DNA of 64,000 bases from contig NZ_FMYH01000006.1 in assembly GCF_900096585.1 (NCBI RefSeq), forward strand, positions 1 to 64,000, written 5' to 3'. Numbering within the stretch: the stretch's first letter is position 1; every line of letters begins with the position of its first letter. Below the pieces are notes generated by a model. It had not been told where the DNA came from. It did not search any database and saw only the letters and a program-made list of their open reading frames with translations. Shown one piece after another: positions 49,305 through 57,289 of this stretch. This stretch comes from Sanguibacter gelidistatuariae (GTDB lineage: Bacteria; Actinomycetota; Actinomycetes; Actinomycetales; Cellulomonadaceae). A program made the position numbers and the translations under genes.

Positions 49305-49933
49305 CCAACGCACAGGCCGCGCGCCGAGAACGCGAACGCCAGGAACTGCTCACAGACGTCCAGCTCGCACAGCACGCCTCCACCCGGCGACGACGCATCC
49401 TGCGGGCGAGCGGATGGGCCGTGGGACTCGTGCTGGTGGTAGGGCTGGTCACCGCAGGTCTGCTCAGCGCCCGTCCCGATCAGACCACCGACGCCCGTAC
49501 CGCCCCGGACTTCACTCTCGCGGCCTCCGACGGCGGGTCGACCACGTTGTCGGATCTGCGGGGCAGCCCAGTCATCCTCTACTTCAACGAGGGCGCCGGC
49601 TGCGACAGCTGCCTGGTCCAGATGGGCCAGATCGAAAAGGAACCAGGCTTCGCCGAGGCGGGGATCACCGTGCTGCCCATCGTCATGAACGACGCCGACC
49701 AGATCAACGTCGAACGCGATCGCCTTGGCGTGAGTACACCCTTCCTGCTCGACGACGGCGCAGTCTCCAAGGCCTACGACGTCCTGGGTACCGGGATGCA
49801 CGAGGGACTCCCCGGGCACGGCTTCATCCTCATCGACACCGACGGCACACAGCTGTGGTCCGGCAACTACCCCTCGATGTGGCTCGACCCCTCAGAGCTG
49901 TTGGCCAAGGCAGAAGAGCTGCTCGCGGGCTAG
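49301..49933 (+). CDS. Membrane-anchored redoxin (TlpA/peroxiredoxin-like)
   Basis: The gene encodes 210 residues. A charged N-terminus (RRERERQELLTDVQLAQHAS) precedes one membrane helix (ASGWAVGLVLVVGLVTAGLL) and an outward redoxin domain. The domain reads APDFTLAASDGGSTTLSDLR with the redox site NEGAGCDSCLVQMGQIEK and the loop GLPGHGFILIDTDGTQLW. CDSC replaces the usual CxxC context of TlpA. It is the last gene of the glutaredoxin/CcdA-like operon and the presumed electron acceptor outside the membrane. Confidence 0.88.
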   Translation: MTNAQAARRERERQELLTDVQLAQHASTRRRRILRASGWAVGLVLVVGLVTAGLLSARPDQTTDARTAPDFTLAASDGGSTTLSDLRGSPVILYFNEGAGCDSCLVQMGQIEKEPGFAEAGITVLPIVMNDADQINVERDRLGVSTPFLLDDGAVSKAYDVLGTGMHEGLPGHGFILIDTDGTQLWSGNYPSMWLDPSELLAKAEELLAG

Positions 49934-50030
49934 CCACCACCCCCAAACTGCACGAACTTCCCGCTCCGAATACCGCGACCAACCCGCAGAGACGGAGCAC
50001 GCCTGCTCTCGTGCTCGTGCAAGGCGCCCG

Positions 50031-50066
50031 CCATACCTGACCGCAGAGTGCATCGGTCAGGTATGG
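50031..50066. terminator. Strong hairpin after the redoxin operon
   Basis: CCATACCTGACCG (50031-50043) and CGGTCAGGTATGG (50054-50066) are a perfect 13-bp inverted repeat with a 10-base loop, about 100 bases after the redoxin stop. There is no clear T-run. It lies between operons running towards each other and could end both. Confidence 0.6.
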
Positions 50067-50172
50067 GATCTCCACCGCGAGCTGGATTTGAGGGCCATAG
50101 CGAGTCCCTTACCCACTCCGCAATATCATCCGCGGCCGCCGGCGACTCCAAGCACTGAGGTCGCGGGAGCCT

Positions 50173-50544
50173 CTACCAGCCAAGTCGCAGTGCCTGGACG
50201 ACGGCGTACACGCCCGAGACCTGCCCCACGGTCGCCACGGGGAACTGCGTAAGGTGGATCAGTCCCCGCGTGAGGACAGTAACCTCGACGTACCCGGTCA
50301 CCGCCGTGGTCTGGGACATCATCACCGGGATCGCGAGGACCCAGCCGATGAACGGCATGCACAGCAGGAGCAGTCCGAGGACGACGCTGCTGGTCGGCAG
50401 GTACGTGTAGGTCCAGGTGCGGTCGGCCACGATCCACTGGGCGCCTTGGAGCGGTGCGGCGCCGTTGGGGGTGATGATCCAGCCGTTGATGATGCCGATG
50501 TCGCCGAGGACCGCGTCGTAGGGGTAGCTCTGGATGGTGTCCAT
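50173..50544 (-). CDS. Unknown small membrane protein (repeat copy A)
   Basis: The gene encodes 123 residues starting MDTIQSYPYDAVLGDIGIIN. SSVVLGLLLLCMPFIGWVLA forms a membrane helix, and the segment TAVTGYVEVTVLTRGLIHLT follows. I do not recognise the family. A near-identical gene lies at 62787-63155 with a different last 15 residues. Both stand directly downstream of an ArdC-like gene on the same strand, within a 1-kb direct repeat. The C-terminal ends diverge exactly where the repeat ends. Confidence 0.65.
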   Translation of the reverse strand: MDTIQSYPYDAVLGDIGIINGWIITPNGAAPLQGAQWIVADRTWTYTYLPTSSVVLGLLLLCMPFIGWVLAIPVMMSQTTAVTGYVEVTVLTRGLIHLTQFPVATVGQVSGVYAVVQALRLGW

Positions 50545-51204
50545 TCCCTGATGCTCACCCAGCGCCGGTCGTCACCGAAGGCCCAAAACGGAGTTCTGTG
50601 GATGAGTTGGCGCTTCGGCGACGTGTGGATGGCGAGTTGAAGTCGTCACCGGCGTCGCCAACAGGGGCACCGCCGACGCCCACTCCCCCATGCCCGCCGC
50701 CTCAAGGTCTGCCACGATCCCGCGGGCGACGGTGAGCACCTGTGTGGCGCTCTCGCGCAGCAGCTGGGCGTCGCCGCCGGCCCACCCCGCGACGTAGGGC
50801 ACCGTGTACCCCGTGGTGTCCATCCCCGCACCGGTGGCCACGAGGTAAGCGATCGACTCGGCTTCGACCTCGGCGCGGCCGCCGCACAGTGCGTCCTGGT
50901 GGTAGTCAACGAGGCGGTGCTCGTGGTCGGCGCGGATGTGACCGAGCTCATGCGCGAGCGTCATAACCGCCTGGGCGGGCGCGACGTCGGCGCGGACCCT
51001 GACAGTGCGGGTCGCGAAGCTCGTAGAACCGTTCGCGCCAGCGCAGTCACCACGCTCGAGCCCGTACCCGGCGCCGTCAGTGAGGCTGGCGAGCGTGTCC
51101 CAGAGGCGAGCCGGCGCGGCACCCTGGAGCAGGGCGGGGGCGACGTCGGGCAGGGGCTTGCCGTCGGTCTAGGACAGATCGAAGACGTGCACGATCCGGA
51201 ACCC
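50206..51204. repeat. 1-kb direct repeat, copy A
   Basis: This stretch matches 62816-63818 in the same orientation at high identity, including the 3' half of an ArdC-like gene and most of the small membrane-protein gene. The match ends at CGATCCGGAACCC in both copies. The two copies bound a segment of about 11.6 kb that holds the second copper module. Confidence 0.85.
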
Positions 51205-51228
51205 GCCCCATCCGTCACCTGCGGGTCG
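50572..51228 (-). pseudogene. ArdC-like antirestriction/metallopeptidase gene, 5'-truncated (copy A)
   Basis: The gene carries the M78/ImmA-type zinc-peptidase motif LAHELGHIRADHEH and AEVEAESIAYLVATGAGMDT, as in the C-terminal domain of ArdC antirestriction proteins. The N-terminal ssDNA-binding domain is missing because the gene is cut at about 51205, where NapH-like DNA begins. A TAG at about 51171 (FDLS then stop before DGKPLP) also breaks the frame, where copy B has Gln. From an ATG at 50964 the peptidase part alone is still open. Confidence 0.75.
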
Positions 51229-51235
51229 CAACCTG

Positions 51236-52565
51236 ATGGCGATCCCGTGGGTCGCCCGCTCGCTGCGTAGCCGCTGGTATCCGAAGATCTTCCAGATCCC
51301 TGTCGCGGCGGTCTTCGGGCTCGTCGCGTACCAGCTCCTCGCCGGGCCGGACGTTGCGCACGAGAACGCGGGCACCGCGCTCATGTGGGTCCTGTGGTGG
51401 CCGGTCATCCCGATCGTGTTCGTGCTGCTGGACCGGTTCTGGTGCGCGGTCTGCCCGTTCGGGGCACTGACGGACGTCGTGCAGAGATGGATCAGCGTCA
51501 ACCGCCCGGTGCCGAAGTTCCTCAAGAACTACGGCATCTGGATCGTCGACGCCACGTTCCTCGCGATCACGTGGGCCGACCATGTGTGGGGCATCGTCGA
51601 GTCGCCGTGGGGCTCGGGCGTCCTGCTGCTCCTGCTCACGACCGCGGTGGTTGCCTCCGGGGCATTCTTCCACCGGCGCACGTTCTGCCGGTACCTGTGC
51701 TTCCTCGGCGGGCTGTCGGGCAACTACGGGCGAGTCGGGATGGTCGAGCTCCGCGCCGATTCCGGGATCTGCAAGACATGCACCTCGAAGGCAGTTTGCT
51801 ACAACGGCAACGACAAGGTGGCCGGCTGCCCCCTTCACGTTCCCACGCACGATGGAGGACTCCGCGAACTGCAACCTCTGTGCCAACTGCATCAAGTCGT
51901 GCCCCAACGACGCCATCCAGGTCCGGCTTCGCAAACCGACCAGCGAGCTGTGGTTCATCACCAAGCCGAAGATCGAGCATTCCTACCAGGCCATGGCGAT
52001 CATGGGCATCGTCCTCATCCAGAACATCACGATGCTCGAGGTCTGGACCGACGTCCTCGTCTGGATCGAGGCCACCACTGGGGTCGCGAGCTACGCGCTG
52101 ATCTTCACCGTCGCGTTTGTCATCGCCGTGACAGTCCCCGTGGCGCTGCTCACCCTGGCATCCCGTATCGCGGCGGCCGGTAATCTTGAGGACACCGCGA
52201 TGAACTTCGCTCGCTTCGGATATGCGCTCATCCCCCTCGACGTCGCGGCGCACCTGGCGCACAACCTCTTTCACCTGCTGGCCGAGGGCGGCTCTGTCTA
52301 CACAGCAGTTGTTGCGCTCTTCGGGGTCGAAGCCAGAGGGGTCAACCCGGCCCTGCTGAGCACGGGCACCATCCAGGTACTGCAGTTCGCGCTGCTCGGG
52401 CTCGGTGTCGCGGGCTCCTCCTACACGGCCCGACGCATCGCCCACCGCCGCTATCGCACGAGCGCCCGACGGCGCGCGACGCTCATCCCGTACGCGGCGA
52501 TCATCGCGCTGCTGGGCGCGATGAACGTGTGGATGTTCCTGCTGCCGATGGCTCACCGCATGTGA
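51236..52565 (+). pseudogene. NapH-like membrane iron-sulfur protein, one-base deletion
   Basis: From the ATG at 51236 the frame encodes membrane helices and the ferredoxin-type segments RFWCAVCPFGALTDVVQRWI and RTFCRYLCFLGGLSGNYGRV, then CKTCTSKAVCYNGNDKVAGC. A missing base near 51838 (CACGTTCCCACG where GTGTTCCCACG is expected) shifts the frame. The next frame continues FPRTMEDSANCNLCANCIKS with CPNDAI, then six helices to 52565. NapH/CcoG-like proteins pass electrons or help metal centres. The gene starts about 30 bases from the ArdC-like repeat end, so its own promoter is gone. Confidence 0.85.
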
Positions 52566-52645
52566 CGTCGGGCGCCATTGGCAGGCCGGCGACACACGAG
52601 GATGCGTAGCCACCGAGACCGTGTCCGAGGACGACGGGGCCACAC

Positions 52646-52750
52646 ATGCTCGCCGCCTTCGGGGTCCTCGGCTCGGTACTCTCAGCCATGGTTCACGTAG
52701 GTAGCGAGTCGATCCAGTGGCCCAAGATGGCCGGGATCCGGCTCCACTGA
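52646..52750 (+). pseudogene. P-type ATPase C-terminal crumb
   Basis: The piece encodes 34 residues, MLAAFGVLGSVLSAMVHVGS then ESIQWPKMAGIRLH. It matches the end of the ACG-type ATPase at 38108 (MLAAFGILGPVLAAIIHVSS and ESVFILNAARL) up to ES. The rest of that gene is absent. It marks a deletion junction between the NapH-like and peptidase genes. Confidence 0.7.
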
Positions 52751-52820
52751 GGGGTGGTGGCGTTCATGCATCGCATTCATGGCGACTCCTCGGTAACGGA
52801 TCTCGAGCGACCTCTCGAGG

Positions 52821-52837
52821 TTACCCCCATGGGGTAT
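52821..52837. promoter_or_regulatory. CsoR-type operator 3
   Basis: The block reads TTACCCCCATGGGGTAT. TACCCC (52822-52827) and GGGGTA (52831-52836) are perfect arms, and the 17-bp length equals the copies at 44030 and 60369. It lies about 150 bases ahead of the VanY-type peptidase gene. Confidence 0.65.
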
Positions 52838-52986
52838 CGTCGAGACCGAACGGATGGTCCCGGACATTCCACGTTCCCGCAGCCTCTGAGACGCGTGAAC
52901 GGCGAGGTGGCCACGTCACGCCGACCTCTCATAGAGCGCGCGCCGTGGTCGATGGGATGAGTCGAATACGTGAAGGGCAGGCAGAC

Positions 52987-53568
52987 ATGGACGGGATCGT
53001 GGCGATCTCTCAGCGGATCACCGAGATTCAAGCGACGATCGGCTCCTTCTCCCCACCCCGCCCCGACCTTCCAGACATCGTGCGCTCGGTGTCCTTCGAC
53101 CAAGCCCTCGGACAGGCCGTCGACGACCTGTCACTGGTCGACTCTGCGGGGTCTTCCACGGCGTCATGGTCAGCGGCAGGTGTTCCCGCTGACCTGGCTC
53201 GCTATGGCAACGGTGAAGTCCCTCGCACAGAACTGATTGACGTCGCAGGTACGGGGCATCGACTGTGGGCTCCGGCCGGAAAGGCGTTCGAACAGCTACT
53301 CACGGACGCGGCGGAGGACGGGGTCTCGATCGGGATCACGGATTCCTATCGCTCCTACGCAGCGCAGGTTGACGTCGCAGAACGCAAGGGCCTGTACTCC
53401 CAGGGGGGCCTCGCGGCTACCCCGGGCACAAGTCCTCACGGCTGGGGCATCGCTCTCGATCTTGACCTGAACTCCCAGGCACAAGCTTGGATGCGGGCCA
53501 ACGCTGGACGCTATGGGTTCGTGGAAGACACTCCCCGGGAGCCGTGGCATTGGGTCTACCGCAAGTAG
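52987..53568 (+). CDS. VanY-type D-Ala-D-Ala carboxypeptidase-like (M15)
   Basis: The gene encodes 193 residues from the ATG at 52987, with AAGGGCAGG upstream; an ATG at 52957 would add ten. The M15 zinc-peptidase domain shows ITDSYRSYAAQVDVAERKGL, the ligand motif SPHGWGIALDLDL (His and Asp) and the second His in EPWHWVYRK. The N-terminal 80 residues are a linker with a helical start (IVAISQRITEIQATIGSFSP), and no clear signal peptide is seen. It would cut peptidoglycan stem peptides or a similar substrate. A CsoR-type operator is upstream, so cell-wall trimming may be part of the copper response. Confidence 0.85.
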   Translation: MDGIVAISQRITEIQATIGSFSPPRPDLPDIVRSVSFDQALGQAVDDLSLVDSAGSSTASWSAAGVPADLARYGNGEVPRTELIDVAGTGHRLWAPAGKAFEQLLTDAAEDGVSIGITDSYRSYAAQVDVAERKGLYSQGGLAATPGTSPHGWGIALDLDLNSQAQAWMRANAGRYGFVEDTPREPWHWVYRK

Positions 53569-53578
53569 TCGGGCGGGC

Positions 53579-54457
53579 TCACTCCTGAGACCACGAGCGC
53601 CCCGCATCTCCGGTCCGGTAGACAATGCCGTCGAAGGCCGCGAGGTAGGACTCCTCCCCGATCGCGGTGAAGGCTTCTGGTGTCTCTTGGGACACGCCTG
53701 TGCCTGCCCACCCCGCCCCGTTCAACACCCAGAGCCTGCCCGACGCGTCCAGACCCGCCAGAGAGGCCGTCATCTGGTCCGAGCGACCAGGGACATGGGC
53801 GATCAAGACCAGCCGCTCGGGCGGCTGGACCTCATGAGGAGCGAACTCTCCTCCACCATCTGTGCTCACCAGAAGTCCGTCTTCCGTCGTTGCGACGAGG
53901 CGGGCTGGGTTGTTCGGATCAACATCGATGTCTCGGGCCTCGATCGTCGGGCCGCTCGTCCAGGTCACACCTGCGTCGTTGCTGCTCTTGAGCTGTCCGT
54001 CGGAGGAGTCCAAGCCGTAGAGGCGGTCTTCGACTCCCGTGAGGTCATGGAAATCACTTCGCCCACGCTGGGAAACGTCCTCCCATGCGACTCCAGCGTC
54101 TGTGCTGCGCAACAGACCTAGATTCGCCGGTGCGGCCTCGCCGGGAGCTGGATGGCCGCTGGCGAAGAACGTGTCGGCCCCCGTGACTACGAAGCCCATC
54201 ATGTCGCCTCGGCTCTCACCGACGAGTTGCGGGGTCGGATCATCGAGCCGGAAGAGTCCCTGATGAGTTGCTACGTACACCTTGTCATCACCGGGGTTGA
54301 GACCGATGCCATGGATGTGCTCGAATTCGGTCCAGGACGCGCCGGACGCGTCCTCGGCTGCGTTCTGCGTGACTGGCGACGTGGCACAACCCGCGAGGGC
54401 CAGAACAAGGGCAAGAGAGAGCGCAGAGGCCGATCGTGCGGTGGGATGAGGGCGCAT
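53579..54457 (-). CDS. BNR/sortilin-like beta-propeller lipoprotein
   Basis: The gene encodes 292 residues from the ATG at 54457. A lipoprotein signal (SALSLALVLALAGCATSP) has the lipobox Cys at about residue 24. Propeller-type repeats follow, such as HIHGIGLNPGDDKVYVATHQ, LLRSTDAGVAWEDVSQRG, LKSSNDAGVTWTSGP and YRTGDAGRSWSQ. The Ser/Asp-box pattern marks BNR-like repeats, as in exo-sialidase-like folds, but no catalytic residues are evident. Members annotated F510_1955-type are common near DUF305 genes in copper clusters. It depends on Lgt and LspA, both encoded in this window. Confidence 0.8.
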   Translation of the reverse strand: MRPHPTARSASALSLALVLALAGCATSPVTQNAAEDASGASWTEFEHIHGIGLNPGDDKVYVATHQGLFRLDDPTPQLVGESRGDMMGFVVTGADTFFASGHPAPGEAAPANLGLLRSTDAGVAWEDVSQRGRSDFHDLTGVEDRLYGLDSSDGQLKSSNDAGVTWTSGPTIEARDIDVDPNNPARLVATTEDGLLVSTDGGGEFAPHEVQPPERLVLIAHVPGRSDQMTASLAGLDASGRLWVLNGAGWAGTGVSQETPEAFTAIGEESYLAAFDGIVYRTGDAGRSWSQE

Positions 54458-54489
54458 TGAGGGTCCTTGAGGAGCGAGAGTGCACGGGA

Positions 54490-54524
54490 CGTGGCGGGAC
54501 AGCGATTCACGCTGTCCCGCCACG
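54490..54524 (-). terminator. Terminator hairpin after the DUF305 gene
   Basis: CGTGGCGGGACAGCG (54490-54504) and CGCTGTCCCGCCACG (54510-54524) are a perfect 15-bp inverted repeat with a 5-base loop, 15 bases past the stop of the DUF305 gene on the minus strand. There is no T-run, as often in actinomycetes. Confidence 0.75.
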
Positions 54525-54539
54525 GGAAGGCGAACTGAG

Positions 54540-55151
54540 TCAGAGGCTGTCGAGCATGCCCTGCATCGTGGCGATCTCGGTCGTCTGAGCGTCGATGATC
54601 GTCTGGGCAAGCGCCAGGGCGTCTGCGTTCTCGCCCGCGTCCAGCTCCTCCTGCGCCATCCCCACTGCACCTTCGTGGTGGTCGATCATCAGCTCCAGGA
54701 ACCGTCGGTCGAACTCGGTTCCGGTCAGGGCACTGAGCTCGGTCATGACCGCTTCCTGGTCCATGCCTTCCATCTGCATGTCGCCGTGATCCATACCTTC
54801 CATGCCACCGTCAGGCGAGGCGGACTCACCCCAGGCATCAAGCCACGACGTCATGGTGTCGATCTCGGGGCCTTGGGCGGACGAGATGTCCGCCGCAAGG
54901 TCTTTGACCTCCTGGTTCCCAGCATTCGTTGCCGCGAGGTCAGCCATCTCGACTGCGCCCTCGTGGTGAATGATCATCATCTGCGCAAACTCGGTATCGG
55001 CATCGTTGTGCGCCGCCACGGCAGAATTCTCCGCTGTCTCCTGCGTCGTGGATGCTGATTCCGACTCTGGCGCAGTATCGCCGCACGCGGCGAGAGTTGT
55101 TGCCAGCGCCAAGGATGCGGCAAGTGCAACAATGCGTGTCTTGGTGTTCAT
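54540..55151 (-). CDS. DUF305 lipoprotein (copper-cluster type)
   Basis: The gene encodes 203 residues from the ATG at 55151. The lipoprotein signal is VALAASLALATTLAACGDTA. Two DUF305 repeats carry MMIIHHEGAVEMADLAATNA and ELMIDHHEGAVGMAQEELDA, with Met/His pairs likely to bind copper, and between them GGMEGMDHGDMQMEGMDQ. DUF305 proteins are four-helix, ferritin-like and strongly associated with copper resistance. It is followed by a strong hairpin and then the propeller lipoprotein, on the same strand. It is intact. Confidence 0.9.
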   Translation of the reverse strand: MNTKTRIVALAASLALATTLAACGDTAPESESASTTQETAENSAVAAHNDADTEFAQMMIIHHEGAVEMADLAATNAGNQEVKDLAADISSAQGPEIDTMTSWLDAWGESASPDGGMEGMDHGDMQMEGMDQEAVMTELSALTGTEFDRRFLELMIDHHEGAVGMAQEELDAGENADALALAQTIIDAQTTEIATMQGMLDSL

Positions 55152-55239
55152 GTAGGGCTCCATCGTCTGCCCGTCCCTGAGGGACGGGATCTGGGTGTGG
55201 TCGCTCGGGGTTTGCCGCAGGGCGGCAACCAGAGGTCTC

Positions 55240-55671
55240 CTACACCCGTAGAACGCACAGAGAGTGCGCCACGATGGGTCGACTGCCTCGATCATGATGC
55301 GCAAGCGCTGCCACCAATATGCCCAGGGCGCGGCAGCACATGCGGCTCGGTCGGTTCCTGCCCAGAATCCACCTAGAGACAACGGGTACCAAGATCGCCG
55401 CTGCGACCAGAGCGCAGCACACAACGAGAGCGTCGTGGAGCGAACTCTCAGCCGCGGGGTGCACGAGGGGAAGGAGTGCGACCGCTGATGCCGAGGGCGT
55501 CGTCCACGTCTCGCCGGGCAGGCCCGAAGCGACCGACATCGGCGCCTCGAGCTCCATGCGCCCTCCGTGGCCACCCTCGGACACACTGTGCATCGCTACG
55601 CCGGCGAGCACTACGAAGAGCAGGACGACGGCAGCGCCGAGGCGCTCGATGCTGCTCACCCGGGCGGCCAT
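55240..55671 (-). CDS. Unknown membrane protein, DUF6153-like
   Basis: The gene encodes 143 residues. An N-terminal helix (RLGAAVVLLFVVLAGVAMHS) precedes a His/Gly linker (SEGGHGGRMELEAPMS) and a second helix (ALVVCCALVAAAILVPVVSR). The plan matches small actinobacterial proteins with a His-containing loop, annotated DUF6153, often beside DUF305 genes. It runs on the same strand 88 bases upstream of the DUF305 gene and may share its transcript. The function is unknown. Confidence 0.7.
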   Translation of the reverse strand: MAARVSSIERLGAAVVLLFVVLAGVAMHSVSEGGHGGRMELEAPMSVASGLPGETWTTPSASAVALLPLVHPAAESSLHDALVVCCALVAAAILVPVVSRWILGRNRPSRMCCRALGILVAALAHHDRGSRPIVAHSLCVLRV

Positions 55672-56004
55672 CTCTCCCCCAAATTCCAGATCACAAGTAC
55701 GGTCACGGTAACAAAGGTTCCTGAGAGGCTTGATGAGTCCTACGTCACACGCTCACATCGAGTGACCGGATCACCGGGAGGCGCACCTACAGACGCGCAC
55801 CGGTGACCTGGGCTCGGATGCGCATCTGCTCACATGGTCCACGCTTCGATGTCATGTCACTCCCCCACGCCGTCGTCACTCGGGAACCAGGTGACCCGAC
55901 ACGCTCCACCCTGCTCGGCCGTCGTGATCGTCCCGTGACATACCGAAGGCATGTGCTGTACGTTCGACACACTCCACAGAGGCGACAGGCCAGTGAAGCG
56001 CTCG
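55672..56004. other. Non-coding stretch ahead of the riboswitch
   Basis: There is no gene with recognisable features on either strand. The promoter of the plus-strand NlpC/P60 transcript is expected in its right part. Confidence 0.5.
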
Positions 56005-56180
56005 AGCGGCACGTCTAGCCCTGCCACCGCCCGAGGTTCCCAAGTACTCGTTGGCAGGGACGGGGGACCCAGAAGTGGGCGCTGTATCCAGCGTCCTTGG
56101 GGTGAAGCCGCATGACCCGAGGGTCATCGGCCGGGTGTTCTCCTACCCGAACCCGACAGCTAACCTCGCAGGCGTCATGG
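56005..56180 (+). ncRNA. c-di-AMP riboswitch (ydaO/yuaA type)
   Basis: The leader of the NlpC/P60 gene carries the conserved blocks of this class in order. They are GGACGGGGGACCCAGA (about 56058-56073), GGGGTGAAGCCGCA (about 56099-56112), GGCCGGGTGTTCTCC (about 56129-56143), and ACCCGAACCCGACAGCTAAC with CTCGCAGGCGTC (about 56145-56176). In actinomycetes this RNA precedes cell-wall hydrolase genes and shuts them off when c-di-AMP is high. The 5' edge is approximate. Confidence 0.85.
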
Positions 56181-56187
56181 AGAGAAC

Positions 56188-56997
56188 ATGAACCCGAAGG
56201 TGAACTCTGCCCGCCACCGCGCGGCCAGGCGCCCCATCACACCCCTCACGACGCTGCTGCACAGCACCTCCTCAGGGGCAACCAGCATCGGCCGCCGAAC
56301 AGTGGTCGCTGCAGCCTCCTCCGGGCTTCTCGTCTCGATGTTCGTCGGATCCCCCGCCTCAGCAGCACCCGTTGCCAGCTCCTCGTCACCAAGCACCGTG
56401 GACGTCGACGCACTGACCGCCCAGGCGCAGGAAGCACTAGAGGTGGCGCCCACTGTCACCGTCGCCGCGGACGCATCGTGGACCGTCGAGCTCACCGCCG
56501 TCACGGTCACGCCTGCACCGGAACCCGAGCCGGAGCCGGAGCCGGTCCGGTCCGCACCCGCCGCGTCGCGCTCGGTAGAGCGCGCGTCGACCCGGTCTGT
56601 CGCGAGCGAGACTGCGGCCGCACCGGCCGAAGCCCCCGCTGAGGTCTCGATCCCCGCCGCGGCCTCCGGGAGCGCCATCATCGAAGCGGCCAGCCGGTAC
56701 GTCGGCGTGCCCTACGTCTGGGGAGGAACAACCCCCAGCGGATTCGACTGCTCCGGCTTCACCTCCTACGTCTACGCCCAAGTCGGCATCACCATCCCCC
56801 GCACCTCAGGGGCCCAGCAAGCAGCCGGCACCGTGGTGTCACGAGACCAGGCACAGCCCGGAGACCTCATATTCTCCCCCGGCCACATCGGGATCTACGC
56901 GGGCGGCAACACGATGATCGACGCACCCAAGCCCGGTAAGACCATCCAGTTCCGCGACATCTGGCAGTCGAACCCGACCTTCGTCCGCATGGGCTGA
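56188..56997 (+). CDS. NlpC/P60 cell-wall hydrolase
   Basis: The gene encodes 269 residues. A long export signal (SIGRRTVVAAASSGLLVSMF to ASAAPVAS) is followed by a linker with a Pro-Glu repeat (PAPEPEPEPEPEPV). The C-terminal NlpC/P60 domain has the catalytic Cys in GTTPSGFDCSGFTSYVYAQV and His in PGDLIFSPGHIGIYAGG. It cleaves peptidoglycan stem peptides outside the cell. Its leader holds a c-di-AMP riboswitch ending 8-10 bases before the ATG. It is probably an ordinary chromosomal-type gene carried along, and a strong hairpin ends the transcript at 57143-57181. Confidence 0.93.
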   Translation: MNPKVNSARHRAARRPITPLTTLLHSTSSGATSIGRRTVVAAASSGLLVSMFVGSPASAAPVASSSSPSTVDVDALTAQAQEALEVAPTVTVAADASWTVELTAVTVTPAPEPEPEPEPVRSAPAASRSVERASTRSVASETAAAPAEAPAEVSIPAAASGSAIIEAASRYVGVPYVWGGTTPSGFDCSGFTSYVYAQVGITIPRTSGAQQAAGTVVSRDQAQPGDLIFSPGHIGIYAGGNTMIDAPKPGKTIQFRDIWQSNPTFVRMG

Positions 56998-57142
56998 CAC
57001 CGGTTTCCAGGCCCCGCAGGACGCTCCCCTGGGCCCTGACGCAACCCAGGCACAAGAGCCTCGCGGGACCGTGGATGGCGCGGAGACCTGTCCGTCTGGG
57101 TCCCAGACCGACAAGCATGCTCTGGCTCCGTCTGGATGGACC

Positions 57143-57181
57143 GTCCTACAGCACGAGCCCTCGTGGCTCGTGCTGTAGGAC
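57143..57181. terminator. 17-bp perfect hairpin after NlpC/P60
   Basis: The arms 57143-57159 (GTCCTACAGCACGAGCC) and 57165-57181 pair perfectly around a 5-base loop. The hairpin lies between the convergent NlpC/P60 and ATPase genes and could stop transcription from both sides. No T-run follows. Confidence 0.8.
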
Positions 57182-57289
57182 TTCATCTGCTCGGCCACCG
57201 CTATGACCTCGGTGCCACCGGTCATGGTCGGCGTGGTATCAACAAACGAGCCGCGCTCTCCTCCCTCCCGAAGCCCTGGGAGGAGTTCC

